Positions 53,624 to 62,061 of a DNA stretch of 64,000 nt are shown here, one piece after another. The notes under the pieces were generated by a model. It searched no databases. It was not told the DNA's origin and saw only the letters and a program-made list of their open reading frames with translations. The translations under genes were made by a program, and so were the position numbers. The stretch lies in the NCBI GenBank assembly GCA_964402975.1, contig CAYOEM010000008.1, positions 1-64,000 on the forward strand, in the 5' to 3' direction. Origin of the DNA: CAMDKS01 sp964402975 (lineage in GTDB: Bacteria > Bdellovibrionota_B > Oligoflexia > Oligoflexales > RGVZ01). The number at the start of each line of letters is the position of its first letter. The stretch's first letter is position 1.

Positions 53624-54007
53624 TTAACCTGTTGGTGCTGCCTTTTTCTTGTTGGCAACCGTCTTACGAGGACCTTTACGAGTCCGCGCATTTGTTTTTG
53701 TACGTTGTCCGCGAACTGGAAGACCTTTCCTGTGGCGCGCACCACGGTAGCAGCTCAAATCGAGAAGACGCTTGATCGAAAGACCAACTTCACGCTTGAG
53801 ATCACCTTCCACAAGTAAAGATGCTTCGATGACTTTACGAATTGCATTGGTATCGGCCTGATTGAGGTCACTTGCCCTCTGATCAGGACTCACACCAGCC
53901 TCAGCCAAAATACGCTGAGCTTGACGTCGGCCAATGCCGTAGATACTCGTTAATGCAATCGTGATTTTTTTGTTACCCGGAAGGTCAACACCGGCGATAC
54001 GTGCCAT
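53624..54007 (-). CDS. rpsM: 30S ribosomal protein S13
   Basis: 127 residues. Opens ARIAGVDLPGNKKITIALT and has the helix-turn-helix IYGIGRRQAQRIL; the basic tail RGQRTKTNARTRKGPRK reaches toward the tRNAs. It contacts the 50S subunit as part of the B1 bridge. It lies 18 bp behind rpmJ. Confidence 0.98.
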   Translation of the reverse strand: MARIAGVDLPGNKKITIALTSIYGIGRRQAQRILAEAGVSPDQRASDLNQADTNAIRKVIEASLLVEGDLKREVGLSIKRLLDLSCYRGARHRKGLPVRGQRTKTNARTRKGPRKTVANKKKAAPTG

Positions 54008-54025
54008 CTGTGGTTACTCCAAAAC

Positions 54026-54139
54026 TTAGCCTTGAGTCTGTTTATGCTTGCCAATAGAACAAATCACTCGCACGACACCGCGACGGCGAATGACCTTACA
54101 CTTTTCACAAATCGGTTTAACACTGGTTCGAACTTTCAT
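54026..54139 (-). CDS. rpmJ: 50S ribosomal protein L36, zinc form
   Basis: 37 residues, ATG 54139 to TAA 54026-54028. KVRTSVKPICEKCKVIRRR with Cys11, Cys14, Cys27 and His32 is the zinc-binding C+ form of L36. It lies 13 bp after infA and 18 bp before rpsM, its standard place. Confidence 0.97.
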   Translation of the reverse strand: MKVRTSVKPICEKCKVIRRRGVVRVICSIGKHKQTQG

Positions 54140-54152
54140 TTCAACTACCCCA

Positions 54153-54371
54153 CTACTTCGTACGATAAGTGATGCGACCACGAGACAAATCATAAGGAGA
54201 GATCTCTAACTTTACTTTGTCACCTGGTAAAATCTTAATGAAGTGCATGCGCATCTTTCCACTGATGTGAGCAAGTACTTCATGTCCATTCTCAAGAGTC
54301 ACCTTGAACATCGCATTGGGCAAGGGTTCCTTAACGATCCCATCAACCTCAATTACGTCCTCTTTCGCCAT
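54153..54371 (-). CDS. infA: translation initiation factor IF-1
   Basis: 72 residues from ATG 54371 behind GGAGAGAAAAGC, the family length; the longer frame to 54422 is not used. OB-fold: AKEDVIEVDGIVKEPLP, HEVLAHISGKMRMHFI, KVKLEISPYDLSRGRI. It blocks the A site during initiation. map is absent between adk and infA. A possible internal promoter lies at 54414-54442. Confidence 0.98.
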   Translation of the reverse strand: MAKEDVIEVDGIVKEPLPNAMFKVTLENGHEVLAHISGKMRMHFIKILPGDKVKLEISPYDLSRGRITYRTK

Positions 54372-54413
54372 GCTTTTCTCTCCAAAACACAGCCCCTGAA
54401 AATTGGAGGCTGC

Positions 54414-54442
54414 ACCATACACATTTTTCGGCCCAATTTCAA
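54414..54442 (-). promoter_or_regulatory. possible internal promoter upstream of infA
   Basis: On the minus strand TTGAAA (54437-54442), 17-nt spacer, TATGGT (54414-54419). It lies in the 82-bp gap between adk and infA, the widest gap in this part of the cluster. Confidence 0.4.
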
Positions 54443-54453
54443 CAACTTTGTCG

Positions 54454-55101
54454 TCAATTTAGACAGGTTGCGAGGGTGCTAGTAAGTTCCTTGAAAATCT
54501 CGTCTGTTACGCCAGACCCGTTTATCCTGCGGTAAAGGCCCCTTTTACGGTAGTAGTCCAAAACAGGCTCCGTGGCCTTGTCATAGACGTCCAGTCGCAC
54601 AGAGATGCTTTTGGGGTCATCATCCGGCCGCTGATAGAGGGACCCCCCACACTTGTCGCAAATACCAGCCTTTTTAGGAGGGTTTGCGGTCACGTGGAAA
54701 GATGTCCCGCAGCCAGAGCAGGTCCTTCGACCGCTAAGGCGAGAGACGATATCTGCTCTTTTCACGTCAAGATGCATGCAGCCAACTACCGCATGGGTTG
54801 ACTCTACCACGTCTCGCAATGTCTCCGCCTGAGATAGATTTCGGGGGTAGCCATCAAGAATGATCAATTCTTTTTGGTTGGACCCAAGCTCTTCTTTTAG
54901 CACCTGAAGAAGGACATTATCTGGCACTAACTCGCCGCGTGCCATTATCTCACCGGCTTGTTTTCCGACAGCAGTGCCAAGCTTTACATGCTTGCGAAGT
55001 GCGTCGCCAGTTGAAAGTTTCCGGTAACCAGAGCGCTCTGCAAGCAGATCTGCCTGGGTGCCTTTTCCAGCACCCGGCGCTCCCATGAGAACGACGATCA
55101 T
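54454..55101 (-). CDS. adk: adenylate kinase, zinc-lid form
   Basis: 215 residues. P-loop GAPGAGKGTQ near the N-terminus, LDGYPRNLSQA, and a lid with CSGCGTSFH ... GICDKCGG (Cys4 zinc). Interconverts ATP+AMP and 2 ADP. Its start overlaps the secY stop by 4 bp (ATGA), so translation is coupled. Confidence 0.98.
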   Translation of the reverse strand: MIVVLMGAPGAGKGTQADLLAERSGYRKLSTGDALRKHVKLGTAVGKQAGEIMARGELVPDNVLLQVLKEELGSNQKELIILDGYPRNLSQAETLRDVVESTHAVVGCMHLDVKRADIVSRLSGRRTCSGCGTSFHVTANPPKKAGICDKCGGSLYQRPDDDPKSISVRLDVYDKATEPVLDYYRKRGLYRRINGSGVTDEIFKELTSTLATCLN

Positions 55102-56420
55102 ACGCCGCTCCTGCGAGGCTTAATAACGCCGCGCTTTACAAAAACGTCGTAGCGCAGCTGTTGGCGATGGGTTTCAATTTGACGATAGGTCTCAAGAGCG
55201 GTTCCAACAACGATCAACAAGCTCGTGCCACCAAAATAAAATTGAACGCCAAACTGATCAGCAAATATACTCGGAAGTATGCAGATACATGACAGGTAAA
55301 TAGCGCCAATCAAAGTCAAACGGGTCACGATCTTGTCAATAAATTCAGAGGTGCGAGCGCCAGGCCTTATACCAGGAACAAAGCCGCCATGCTTTTTAAG
55401 ATTTTCTGCAATGTCGTCAGGCTTGAACGTAATCGACGTGTAAAAGAATGCGAAGAACACAATCAAAATCACGTCTACAGTATTATATAACCAGCCGCCC
55501 GGATGAAACACAGACGTCACAAATTGGGATGCTGCTGACTGCGGGTAAACTGCAGCTATGGTTTGAGGAAACTGAAGCAAAGAGCTTGCAAAGATGGGCG
55601 GTATGACACCAGCTGAGTTAAGACGAATGGGTAAATAAGACGTCTGACCGCCAAAGATCTTGCCGCCAACCTGACGCTTGGCATACTGCACAGGAATCTG
55701 CCTGACGCCTTGCTCCATAAAAGCCACTCCAGCGATGATGACCACAACCAAGAGGATGATCATCAGCACGCGGCCCATGTCCATCTGACTTTGCGCATAC
55801 TGGGAATAAGTGTTCGCCACGATTCTGGGCAAACCAGCAACGATGCCTGAGAAAATAATCAAGGACATTCCGTTACCAACACCAAATTCAGTGATTCGCT
55901 CACCAAGCCACATCACAAAAGCCGTGCCGGCCGTCAGACTCAGCGCCGTCATAAGTCGCCAAGCTAGACCACCTTCAAGTACGAGCCTGCCGCCTTGGAA
56001 GCTCTGACTTTCAAGACCAGCTGCGATCATGTAACCCTGAAACAACGCCAATACCATGGTGGCATAGCGTGTATACTGATTGATTTTGCGACGACCCGCC
56101 TCACCTTCTTTTGAGAGCTGCTCCAGGTAAGGAACAACTACGGTTAGAAGCTGAGCGATGATGGACGCAGAGATGTACGGCATCACGCCAAGCGCAAACA
56201 CGCTAAAGCGCTCAAGAGCACCACCTGAAAACATGTTGAACATGCCGAAAAGGTTGGCGCCCTGAGTTTTGAAGAATTCTCCAAGGGCTGGGGAATCAAC
56301 TCCAGCGATCGGAATGTGAACGCCGACTCTGTAGATCGCAAGGAAAAGCAGCGTGAATAGAATCTTTTTTTGAAGAGGATTTAGCGTTCCTTCGGGAAGC
56401 TTACTGATGCCTTGAGCCAC
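55098..56420 (-). CDS. secY: preprotein translocase subunit SecY
   Basis: 440 residues, ten helices. IYRVGVHIPIAGVD near the start, the plug region near residue 60, and the conserved cytoplasmic loop GRRKINQYTRYATMVLA. The C-terminal loop has FKPDDIAENLKKHGGFVPGIRPG, the SecA/ribosome contact. It forms the channel with SecE and SecG (the secG gene is at 13769). It follows rplO by 3 bp. Confidence 0.98.
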   Translation of the reverse strand: MAQGISKLPEGTLNPLQKKILFTLLFLAIYRVGVHIPIAGVDSPALGEFFKTQGANLFGMFNMFSGGALERFSVFALGVMPYISASIIAQLLTVVVPYLEQLSKEGEAGRRKINQYTRYATMVLALFQGYMIAAGLESQSFQGGRLVLEGGLAWRLMTALSLTAGTAFVMWLGERITEFGVGNGMSLIIFSGIVAGLPRIVANTYSQYAQSQMDMGRVLMIILLVVVIIAGVAFMEQGVRQIPVQYAKRQVGGKIFGGQTSYLPIRLNSAGVIPPIFASSLLQFPQTIAAVYPQSAASQFVTSVFHPGGWLYNTVDVILIVFFAFFYTSITFKPDDIAENLKKHGGFVPGIRPGARTSEFIDKIVTRLTLIGAIYLSCICILPSIFADQFGVQFYFGGTSLLIVVGTALETYRQIETHRQQLRYDVFVKRGVIKPRRSGV

Positions 56421-56423
56421 AAC

Positions 56424-56897
56424 TCACTTCTCCTTTAGTTCAACGCTTCCGCCTGCCTTCTCAATCGCCGACTTCGCAGTTGCACTAACCTTGTGAACAG
56501 CTACCATCAATTTCTTCTTAAGCTCACCGTTACCAAGCACCTTCACTGGGTTGGCAGGGTTACGAAGAAGTCCCTTTTCATTCAATAGTTCCGGAGTCAC
56601 TTTTGTGCCGGCATCAAACTTGTCCAAAATCGACAAATTCACGACGTTATACTCCACGCGGAACGGACTTGTGAAACCACGTTTTGGAAGACGACGATAA
56701 AGCGGAGTTTGTCCACCTTCAAATCCGGCGCGAATGCCGCCACCCTTACGAGCCGTCTGGCCTTTGCCACCTCGAGCAGCCGTCTTACCGAGACCGCTTC
56801 CTGGTCCACGACCAAGGCGTTTTTTCTTCAGGTTCGAGCCGGGAGCCGGACTCAAATTGCCAAGATTTTTCATTTCAGTTTTTGCCGTCATGTTCAT
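56424..56897 (-). CDS. rplO: 50S ribosomal protein L15
   Basis: 157 residues from ATG 56897 (an AAAAGGG site precedes it; a later Met at residue 9 lacks one). LSPAPGSNLKKKRLGRGPGS and the Gly-rich GRGPGSGLGKTAARGGKGQ are typical of L15. The basic N-terminal arm reaches into 23S rRNA. It follows rpmD by 31 bp. Confidence 0.97.
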   Translation of the reverse strand: MNMTAKTEMKNLGNLSPAPGSNLKKKRLGRGPGSGLGKTAARGGKGQTARKGGGIRAGFEGGQTPLYRRLPKRGFTSPFRVEYNVVNLSILDKFDAGTKVTPELLNEKGLLRNPANPVKVLGNGELKKKLMVAVHKVSATAKSAIEKAGGSVELKEK

Positions 56898-56928
56898 TCA
56901 CCCTTTTCCCGTACAAACGTCTCTCGCA

Positions 56929-57111
56929 TCAAGCTTTCAATTGATAAGTGACAAGGTGCGTGACCTTGTTGATCATGCCACGAATACAGTTGTTATCTTT
57001 GTGAGTCTTTGTCTTACCGACACGACCCAGCCCGAGTCCTTTCACAATCCGTCGGTTAGATTCCGACTGACCGATCAGGCTTCGCTTTTGTGTTACAACG
57101 ATCTGGCTCAT
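56929..57111 (-). CDS. rpmD: 50S ribosomal protein L30
   Basis: 60 residues, the normal length. VTQKRSLIGQSESNRRIVKG and LGLGRVGKTKTHKDNNCIRG are family motifs. It binds domain II of 23S rRNA with 5S. It lies between rpsE and rplO. Confidence 0.96.
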   Translation of the reverse strand: MSQIVVTQKRSLIGQSESNRRIVKGLGLGRVGKTKTHKDNNCIRGMINKVTHLVTYQLKA

Positions 57112-57169
57112 ACTAAACTCCTGTCAAATTCTGCCCGTCAAACTCTGGTTGACGCGGTCTCTAAACAAA

Positions 57170-57775
57170 TTACTTCTTAGTCGCTGCTTTCGCCTTGGCG
57201 TCTGCCTTCTTTTTATTTTTAGAAGCTCGAACTTGCAGAACTTCCGGAAGGGTCTTGCCCCTCGCAGCTGCGTAGTCCTCTGGCGATACCAGTTGAGTCA
57301 GGCCGTTAACAGTGGCGCGAACCACAGAATGGTAGTTCTTCGTGCCATGGACCTTACAAACAATATCCTGAATTCCGGCCAATTCGCAGATGATACGCAC
57401 AGCACCTCCAGCGATTGTTCCGGTACCTTTTTTAGCTGGGAACATGAGAACTTTTGCCGCACCGAACTTGCCAGTGACGTCGAAAGGGATAGTTCCATCC
57501 AGCGAAATAACCTTAACGATATTTTTCTTAGCCTGGTCAGCGCCTTTTTTGATTGCATCTGGTACTTCACCAGCTTTGCCAAGACCAAAACCTACTCGGC
57601 CCTTACCGTCACCGACTACTACAAGAGCGGAGAAGCTAAAACGACGGCCACCCTTAACCACTTTCGCAACACGTGCGATATGGACAACTCTATCCTGAAA
57701 GCCATCACCTTCAGTTGGTTGGTCAGCTTTTCTTGGCTCTCTTGGTTCTCTTGATTCTTTTTGCTCTTTTGCCAC
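57170..57775 (-). CDS. rpsE: 30S ribosomal protein S5
   Basis: 201 residues. A charged, disordered N-terminal extension of ~25 residues precedes the S5 dsRBD-like domain VVHIARVAKVVKGGRRFSF; the second domain has GTGTIAGGAVRIICELAGI. It is needed for decoding accuracy. The extension also has a long Lys/Ala-rich C-terminal tail (KNKKKADAKAKAATKK). Confidence 0.97.
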   Translation of the reverse strand: MAKEQKESREPREPRKADQPTEGDGFQDRVVHIARVAKVVKGGRRFSFSALVVVGDGKGRVGFGLGKAGEVPDAIKKGADQAKKNIVKVISLDGTIPFDVTGKFGAAKVLMFPAKKGTGTIAGGAVRIICELAGIQDIVCKVHGTKNYHSVVRATVNGLTQLVSPEDYAAARGKTLPEVLQVRASKNKKKADAKAKAATKK

Positions 57776-57812
57776 GAGACACTCCTCGAACTAGTTCTAT
57801 TGCAAATAATTT

Positions 57813-58166
57813 TTAGAAGCTCAGACCCGCTTCACGCGCGCCATCAGCAAGTGCTGCTATGCGACCGTGATAACGGTAACCGTTCTTGTCAAATACTACC
57901 GCCCCAATTTTCGCAGCTTTGCACTTAGCCGCAAGATCAGCTCCCACTTTCTTACACACATCCTTGTTCGCCCGGTTGCTGGACTCATAGGAGTGAACAG
58001 TTACAAGAGTCTTGCCAGTGCTGTCGTCGATCACCTGAGCCGTTATATGGCGGGCAGACCGAAATACAGACAACCGGGGGCGTTCCGTCGTACCGGAGAC
58101 TTTCTTACGAATGCGGAGCTTACGACGGAAACGAAGCTCATTCTTTTTTGCGACTTTATTTGCCAT
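57813..58166 (-). CDS. rplR: 50S ribosomal protein L18
   Basis: 117 residues. RRKLRIRKKVSGTTERPRLS at the N-terminus and the 5S RNA-binding DKNGYRYHGRIAALADGARE near the end. It binds 5S rRNA with L5. It lies between rplF and rpsE. Confidence 0.97.
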   Translation of the reverse strand: MANKVAKKNELRFRRKLRIRKKVSGTTERPRLSVFRSARHITAQVIDDSTGKTLVTVHSYESSNRANKDVCKKVGADLAAKCKAAKIGAVVFDKNGYRYHGRIAALADGAREAGLSF

Positions 58167-58202
58167 GGATCCCTCACTTATACAGCAGGACGATAGTAGT
58201 GA

Positions 58203-58745
58203 TTACTTCTTACCAGCTGCTTTACCAACTTTAGTTACAATGACTTCGTCCGAATAACGGATACCCTTGCCGTGATAGGGCTCGGGAGGACGAATACCTC
58301 TGATCGATGCGGCCAACTGACCAACGACTTCCTTCTCTGGTCCACTGACAATAATGTTGACGGCTTTGTCAATCTTCAACTCTACGCCAGCTGGAGCTTT
58401 CACTTCCACAGGATGGCTGTAACCCACGTTAAGAGTAATATTCTTACCGCTCTGGGCAGCTTTATAACCAACACCAACCAATGTCAGGCTCTTTGAAAAG
58501 CCTTGTGTGACTCCAACGACCATATTGGAAATCAAAGTTCTAGTCAGACCATGGTAACGCGCTGATTCCGCACCCTCAGTCTTAGGCACAACCTTCACGG
58601 CTCCGCCTTCAACAACTGCTTTCATGCTATCATGAATCTTACGCTCGACTGCTCCCTTGGGTCCTTTAACTTTTACAGTCTGGCCCGCGACGCTGACTTC
58701 AACGCCTTTGGAGATTTCGATTGGTTTTTTTCCGACACGAGACAT
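58203..58745 (-). CDS. rplF: 50S ribosomal protein L6
   Basis: 180 residues from ATG 58745, the family start SRVGKKPIEISKGVEV; the longer frame to 58817 crosses into rpsH. Two L6 domains; RPPEPYHGKGIRYSDEVI is the conserved C-terminal segment. It sits near the factor-binding site. Confidence 0.97.
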   Translation of the reverse strand: MSRVGKKPIEISKGVEVSVAGQTVKVKGPKGAVERKIHDSMKAVVEGGAVKVVPKTEGAESARYHGLTRTLISNMVVGVTQGFSKSLTLVGVGYKAAQSGKNITLNVGYSHPVEVKAPAGVELKIDKAVNIIVSGPEKEVVGQLAASIRGIRPPEPYHGKGIRYSDEVIVTKVGKAAGKK

Positions 58746-58764
58746 GTTTATACTCCTCAGCCAA

Positions 58765-59163
58765 TCAGTACACGGAACAGATGTGTTCACCGCCGACGTT
58801 GAGCTGGCGAGCCTCACGGTCAGCCATCACACCCTTCGGGGTCGATAAAATTGCGATACCCAAACCGTTTTTAACGTATGGGATCTTGTCTACACCAACA
58901 TAAATACGCTGACTTGGGGTGCTGACACGCGAGATGTTGCGAATTGCGCCTTTGCCTTCGTCTGTGTACTTCAGGGCAATTTTGATCACGCCCTGCTTAC
59001 GGTCACGGATACACTTGTAGTTTTTGATGAAACCCTCATCCTTTAGAATGTGGGTAACAGCAATCTTCACCATAGATGCAGGTACAGAGACCACTTCGTG
59101 GTTTGCCTGCTGTGCGTTGCGGATCCTTGTCAAAAGATCTGCGATTGGGTCATTTGCGCGCAT
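58765..59163 (-). CDS. rpsH: 30S ribosomal protein S8
   Basis: 132 residues from ATG 59163, behind GGAGATAACTAAA; the frame to TTG 59178 is not used. RANDPIADLLTRIRNAQQA is the family start and RVSTPSQRIYVGVDKIP follows later. In E. coli S8 also represses the spc operon; a target site was not searched. Confidence 0.97.
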   Translation of the reverse strand: MRANDPIADLLTRIRNAQQANHEVVSVPASMVKIAVTHILKDEGFIKNYKCIRDRKQGVIKIALKYTDEGKGAIRNISRVSTPSQRIYVGVDKIPYVKNGLGIAILSTPKGVMADREARQLNVGGEHICSVY

Positions 59164-59197
59164 TTTAGTTATCTCCAAAAATCTTTATTTCAGTCGG

Positions 59198-59383
59198 TTA
59201 CCAAGAGGCCTTTTTGACGCCTGGAAGCAGGCCCTTCAACGCCATCGAGCGGAAGCAAATCCGGCATACACCAAACTTGCGGTAAACCGCCTTTGGACGA
59301 CCACAGTTGGTACAACGAGTGTAACCACGTGTGGAAAACTTAGGTTTCTTATTCGCTTTTTCTATCATGGCTTTCGTTGCCAT
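59198..59383 (-). CDS. rpsN: 30S ribosomal protein S14, zinc form
   Basis: 61 residues, the short type Z form. Cys24, 27, 40 and 43 (CTNC ... CRIC) bind zinc, and RGYTRCTNCGRPKAVYRKFG is conserved. It lies between rplE and rpsH, the standard place. Confidence 0.97.
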   Translation of the reverse strand: MATKAMIEKANKKPKFSTRGYTRCTNCGRPKAVYRKFGVCRICFRSMALKGLLPGVKKASW

Positions 59384-59411
59384 CGTGAACTCCTATCCTC
59401 TGGCGTCCTGG

Positions 59412-59957
59412 TTACTTACGGAACGGGAAGTTAAATTTATCGAGAAGAGCCCTTGCATGAGTGTCACTCTCTGAGCTTGTCACGATCGTGATGCCCATGC
59501 CTCTAATCTTGTCAACTTTATCGTAATCAATCTCTGGGAAGATGATTTGCTCTTTAACACCGACAGTGTAGTTACCGCGACCGTCAAATGCCTTTGGAGT
59601 AAAACCTTTAAAGTCGCGAACGCGAGGAACAGCGACGTTAATAAATCTGTCCAGGAACTCGTACATTTTTGCACGACGAAGCGTCACGGAGCAGCCGATC
59701 GGGGCGCCTTGGCGCAGCTTAAATGTTGCGATACTTTTCTTGGCTCTGGTCAGAACTGGCTTTTGACCGGTAATAGCAGCCAACTCAACTGCTGCCGCCT
59801 CGAGAGTTTTAATATTTTGGGTCGCTTCACCCTGACCAATGTTAACCACGATTTTTTTCAATCGAGGCACCTGCATAACATTCTTCAGACCAAGTTCCTT
59901 CACGAGAGCCGCGCGAAACTCGGTTTCAAACTGTTTTTGTAATCTTGGCATATTCAT
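59412..59957 (-). CDS. rplE: 50S ribosomal protein L5
   Basis: 181 residues from ATG 59957; ATG 59951 or GTG 59969 are other possible starts. MPRLQKQFETEF resembles the usual MARL start. VVNIGQGEATQNIKTLEAA and IGCSVTLRRAKMYEFLDR are family motifs. It binds 5S rRNA. rplN ends only 36 bp upstream, leaving no room for rplX (L24), which normally sits between them. Confidence 0.97.
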   Translation of the reverse strand: MNMPRLQKQFETEFRAALVKELGLKNVMQVPRLKKIVVNIGQGEATQNIKTLEAAAVELAAITGQKPVLTRAKKSIATFKLRQGAPIGCSVTLRRAKMYEFLDRFINVAVPRVRDFKGFTPKAFDGRGNYTVGVKEQIIFPEIDYDKVDKIRGMGITIVTSSESDTHARALLDKFNFPFRK

Positions 59958-59993
59958 TGTTGTTCTCACTTTCGAACAATCGGTATTTGTAAA

Positions 59994-60365
59994 TTACAGT
60001 ACTTCGGGAGCAAGTGACGCAATGCGCCCAAACCCTGCTACCCGAACTTCACGCGCCACTGGACCAAAAATACGGGTACCAACAGGCTCGTTGTCCTTGC
60101 CTTTGATAAGTACCGCAGCATTTTGATCAAAGCGAATCGTTGAACCGTCTTTTCGTTTGATTTCTTTAGTCGTGCGCACAACTACTGCTTTGTGCACAGA
60201 TCCTTTTGCGACCTTGCTGTTGGCCACAGCCTCTTTTACAGAGACTACGATGATGTCGCCTACGGAAGCATATTTCTTTTTGCTCCCTCCAAGAACCTTG
60301 AAGCACTTAAGCCTCTTAGCTCCCGAATTGTCCCCGGCTGCGAGGACTGTTTCCATCTGAATCAT
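59994..60365 (-). CDS. rplN: 50S ribosomal protein L14
   Basis: 123 residues from ATG 60365, 9 nt after AGGAG; the longer frame is not used. IQMETVLAAGDNSGAKRLKC is the family start and PVGTRIFGPVAREVR the end. L14 contacts L19 and 16S rRNA at the B8 bridge. Complete, normal length. Confidence 0.98.
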   Translation of the reverse strand: MIQMETVLAAGDNSGAKRLKCFKVLGGSKKKYASVGDIIVVSVKEAVANSKVAKGSVHKAVVVRTTKEIKRKDGSTIRFDQNAAVLIKGKDNEPVGTRIFGPVAREVRVAGFGRIASLAPEVL

Positions 60366-60431
60366 AAGCGTTCGCTCCTGTAAGTTTCGCACTTGCTTGA
60401 TACAAATGCCCAATCGAACCTTTTTTTTAAA

Positions 60432-60698
60432 TTACGCCTTTCGCACAACTCGTACTAAGGTGAATTTCTTTCTTGCACTCATCGGACGCGCTGGACGTAC
60501 GATCACTTCGTCTCCGACGCGAGTTTGATTTGTGTCGTCGTGGAACATCAATTTGGTGCGGCGTCTGATATACTTACCCGCTAATGGATGTTTCACCAAA
60601 CGCTCAACAACTCCAACGCGTGACTTCGTCATTTTGTCGCTAGTGACGACACAGCGAATTTCTTTGTGAGGTTTTTCTGTCTCGGTTGCCTGGCTCAT
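60432..60698 (-). CDS. rpsQ: 30S ribosomal protein S17
   Basis: 88 residues. OB-fold; RCVVTSDKMTKSRVGVVERL and KLMFHDDTNQTRVGDEVIV are conserved. An assembly protein for the 5' domain of 16S rRNA. It lies between rpmC and rplN. Confidence 0.97.
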   Translation of the reverse strand: MSQATETEKPHKEIRCVVTSDKMTKSRVGVVERLVKHPLAGKYIRRRTKLMFHDDTNQTRVGDEVIVRPARPMSARKKFTLVRVVRKA

Positions 60699-60720
60699 TG
60701 TTGCCTCTTACTATCTGAGT

Positions 60721-60936
60721 TTATTTCTTTGATTTACCGGACTTATCAACACTGACCGTGAGCACGCGGGCCAGAGTTTTCCGCAAATTACGGGCTTTTG
60801 ATTTTGCCTGCGGACCGGCGTTATACACGTCCATGCGAAGGCCCACAAGCTCTTTGCGGATGTTTTTTGCGGAATCCTGAAGTTTTTTGGAATCCATGGC
60901 CCGTATTTCTTTTGTTTTTAGCTTATTCATATCCAT
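60721..60936 (-). CDS. rpmC: 50S ribosomal protein L29
   Basis: 71 residues. ATG 60936 has GGGG just inside the rplP stop region. KLKTKEIRAMDSKKL and the helix-turn pattern with RKELVGLRMDVYNAG fit L29. It sits near the exit tunnel and binds trigger factor and SRP. It follows rplP by 3 bp. Confidence 0.95.
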   Translation of the reverse strand: MDMNKLKTKEIRAMDSKKLQDSAKNIRKELVGLRMDVYNAGPQAKSKARNLRKTLARVLTVSVDKSGKSKK

Positions 60937-60939
60937 AAC

Positions 60940-61362
60940 TTAACCCCACGGATCGTCGTGTCTAGTGATGAGTTTTGTCTTCAAATTGAGCTTAGCAGCA
61001 GCTAGGCCTAGGGCCTCGGAAGCAACCGCCTTGTCAACTCCTGCCATTTCATAAAGGATTTTGCCGGGTTTAATCACAGCAATGTAGTACTCTACGCCGC
61101 CTTTACCTGAACCCATTCGGGTTTCAGCTGGCTTCTTCGTGATTGGCTTATCTGGGAAGATTTTTATCAAAACTTCGCCACCACGCTTGATATGGCGGGT
61201 CATCGCAATACGGGCCGCTTCAATCTGTCTTGCCGTAACCTTGCCAGACTCAAGAGCCATCAGACCATAATCACCTTTGGTAAGCTCCGTGCCACCTTTG
61301 GCTTTACCCTTGATGCGGCCCTTATGGGCCTTGCGGTACTTTAATCTTTTTGGGGCTAGCAT
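60940..61362 (-). CDS. rplP: 50S ribosomal protein L16
   Basis: 140 residues. MLAPKRLKYRKAHKGRIKG is the family start and GSGKGGVEYYIAVIKPGKIL the conserved centre. It contacts tRNA and organises the peptidyl-transferase region. It starts 30 bp after rpsC. Confidence 0.98.
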   Translation of the reverse strand: MLAPKRLKYRKAHKGRIKGKAKGGTELTKGDYGLMALESGKVTARQIEAARIAMTRHIKRGGEVLIKIFPDKPITKKPAETRMGSGKGGVEYYIAVIKPGKILYEMAGVDKAVASEALGLAAAKLNLKTKLITRHDDPWG

Positions 61363-61392
61363 TGTCGCTTTCCTCTCAAATTATTGAATAAA

Positions 61393-62031
61393 TCAGTTAG
61401 TTAGAATGTCACCCTTGAAAATCCAAACTTTCACACCTGTAAGACCATAAGTCGTATAAGCCTCAGCGGTGGCATAGTCGATATCTGCACGCATAGTGTG
61501 AAGCGGCACGCGACCCTCCATGTAACGCTCAGTACGAGACATGTCAGCACCGCCAAGACGCCCTGAAAGGCTGACCTTTACGCCTTTGGCACCAGCCTTG
61601 ATAGTTTGACCCATAGCTTTTTTCATGGCTCTGCGGAAGGAGACACGCTTTTCAAGCTGTTGGCGAATATTTTCAGCGACGAGCTTTGCATCAAGGTCAG
61701 GCTTCTTCACTTCAAATACGTCAAGAACTGGGTCAGCCGCCTTGAGGTCGCATTTGGAAATGATTTCTTTTTTCAGATCTTCAGCGCCCGCACCTTTTTT
61801 GCCGATAATGATACCAGGACGGCTGCTGTGAATTTTTATTTTCAATGTTCGGCCAGCACGCTCAATCTCAACATGTGCAACGCCTGCAGCTTCAAACTTC
61901 TTCTGGATGAACTTGCGGATGGCAATGTCTTGCTTGAGGAACTCCTTGTAGTTGTTCTCTGCAAACCAACGGGATGACCACGTACGAGTGATTCCCAACC
62001 TAAAACCAACTGGATTTACTTTCTGTCCCAC
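61393..62031 (-). CDS. rpsC: 30S ribosomal protein S3
   Basis: 212 residues. GQKVNPVGFRLGITRTWSSR start, KH domain with RPGIIIGKKGAGAEDLKKEI, and the C-terminal domain GRLGGADMSRTERYMEGRVP. It lines the mRNA entry tunnel. It follows rplV by 30 bp. Confidence 0.98.
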   Translation of the reverse strand: MGQKVNPVGFRLGITRTWSSRWFAENNYKEFLKQDIAIRKFIQKKFEAAGVAHVEIERAGRTLKIKIHSSRPGIIIGKKGAGAEDLKKEIISKCDLKAADPVLDVFEVKKPDLDAKLVAENIRQQLEKRVSFRRAMKKAMGQTIKAGAKGVKVSLSGRLGGADMSRTERYMEGRVPLHTMRADIDYATAEAYTTYGLTGVKVWIFKGDILTN

Positions 62032-62061
62032 GCTTTCTGACCTCTTCCTTTCTTAGTTTAA

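Noticed and set aside
57149..57754. 201-residue plus-strand ORF opposite rpsE
   Set aside because: Antisense shadow of rpsE without ribosome site or known motif.
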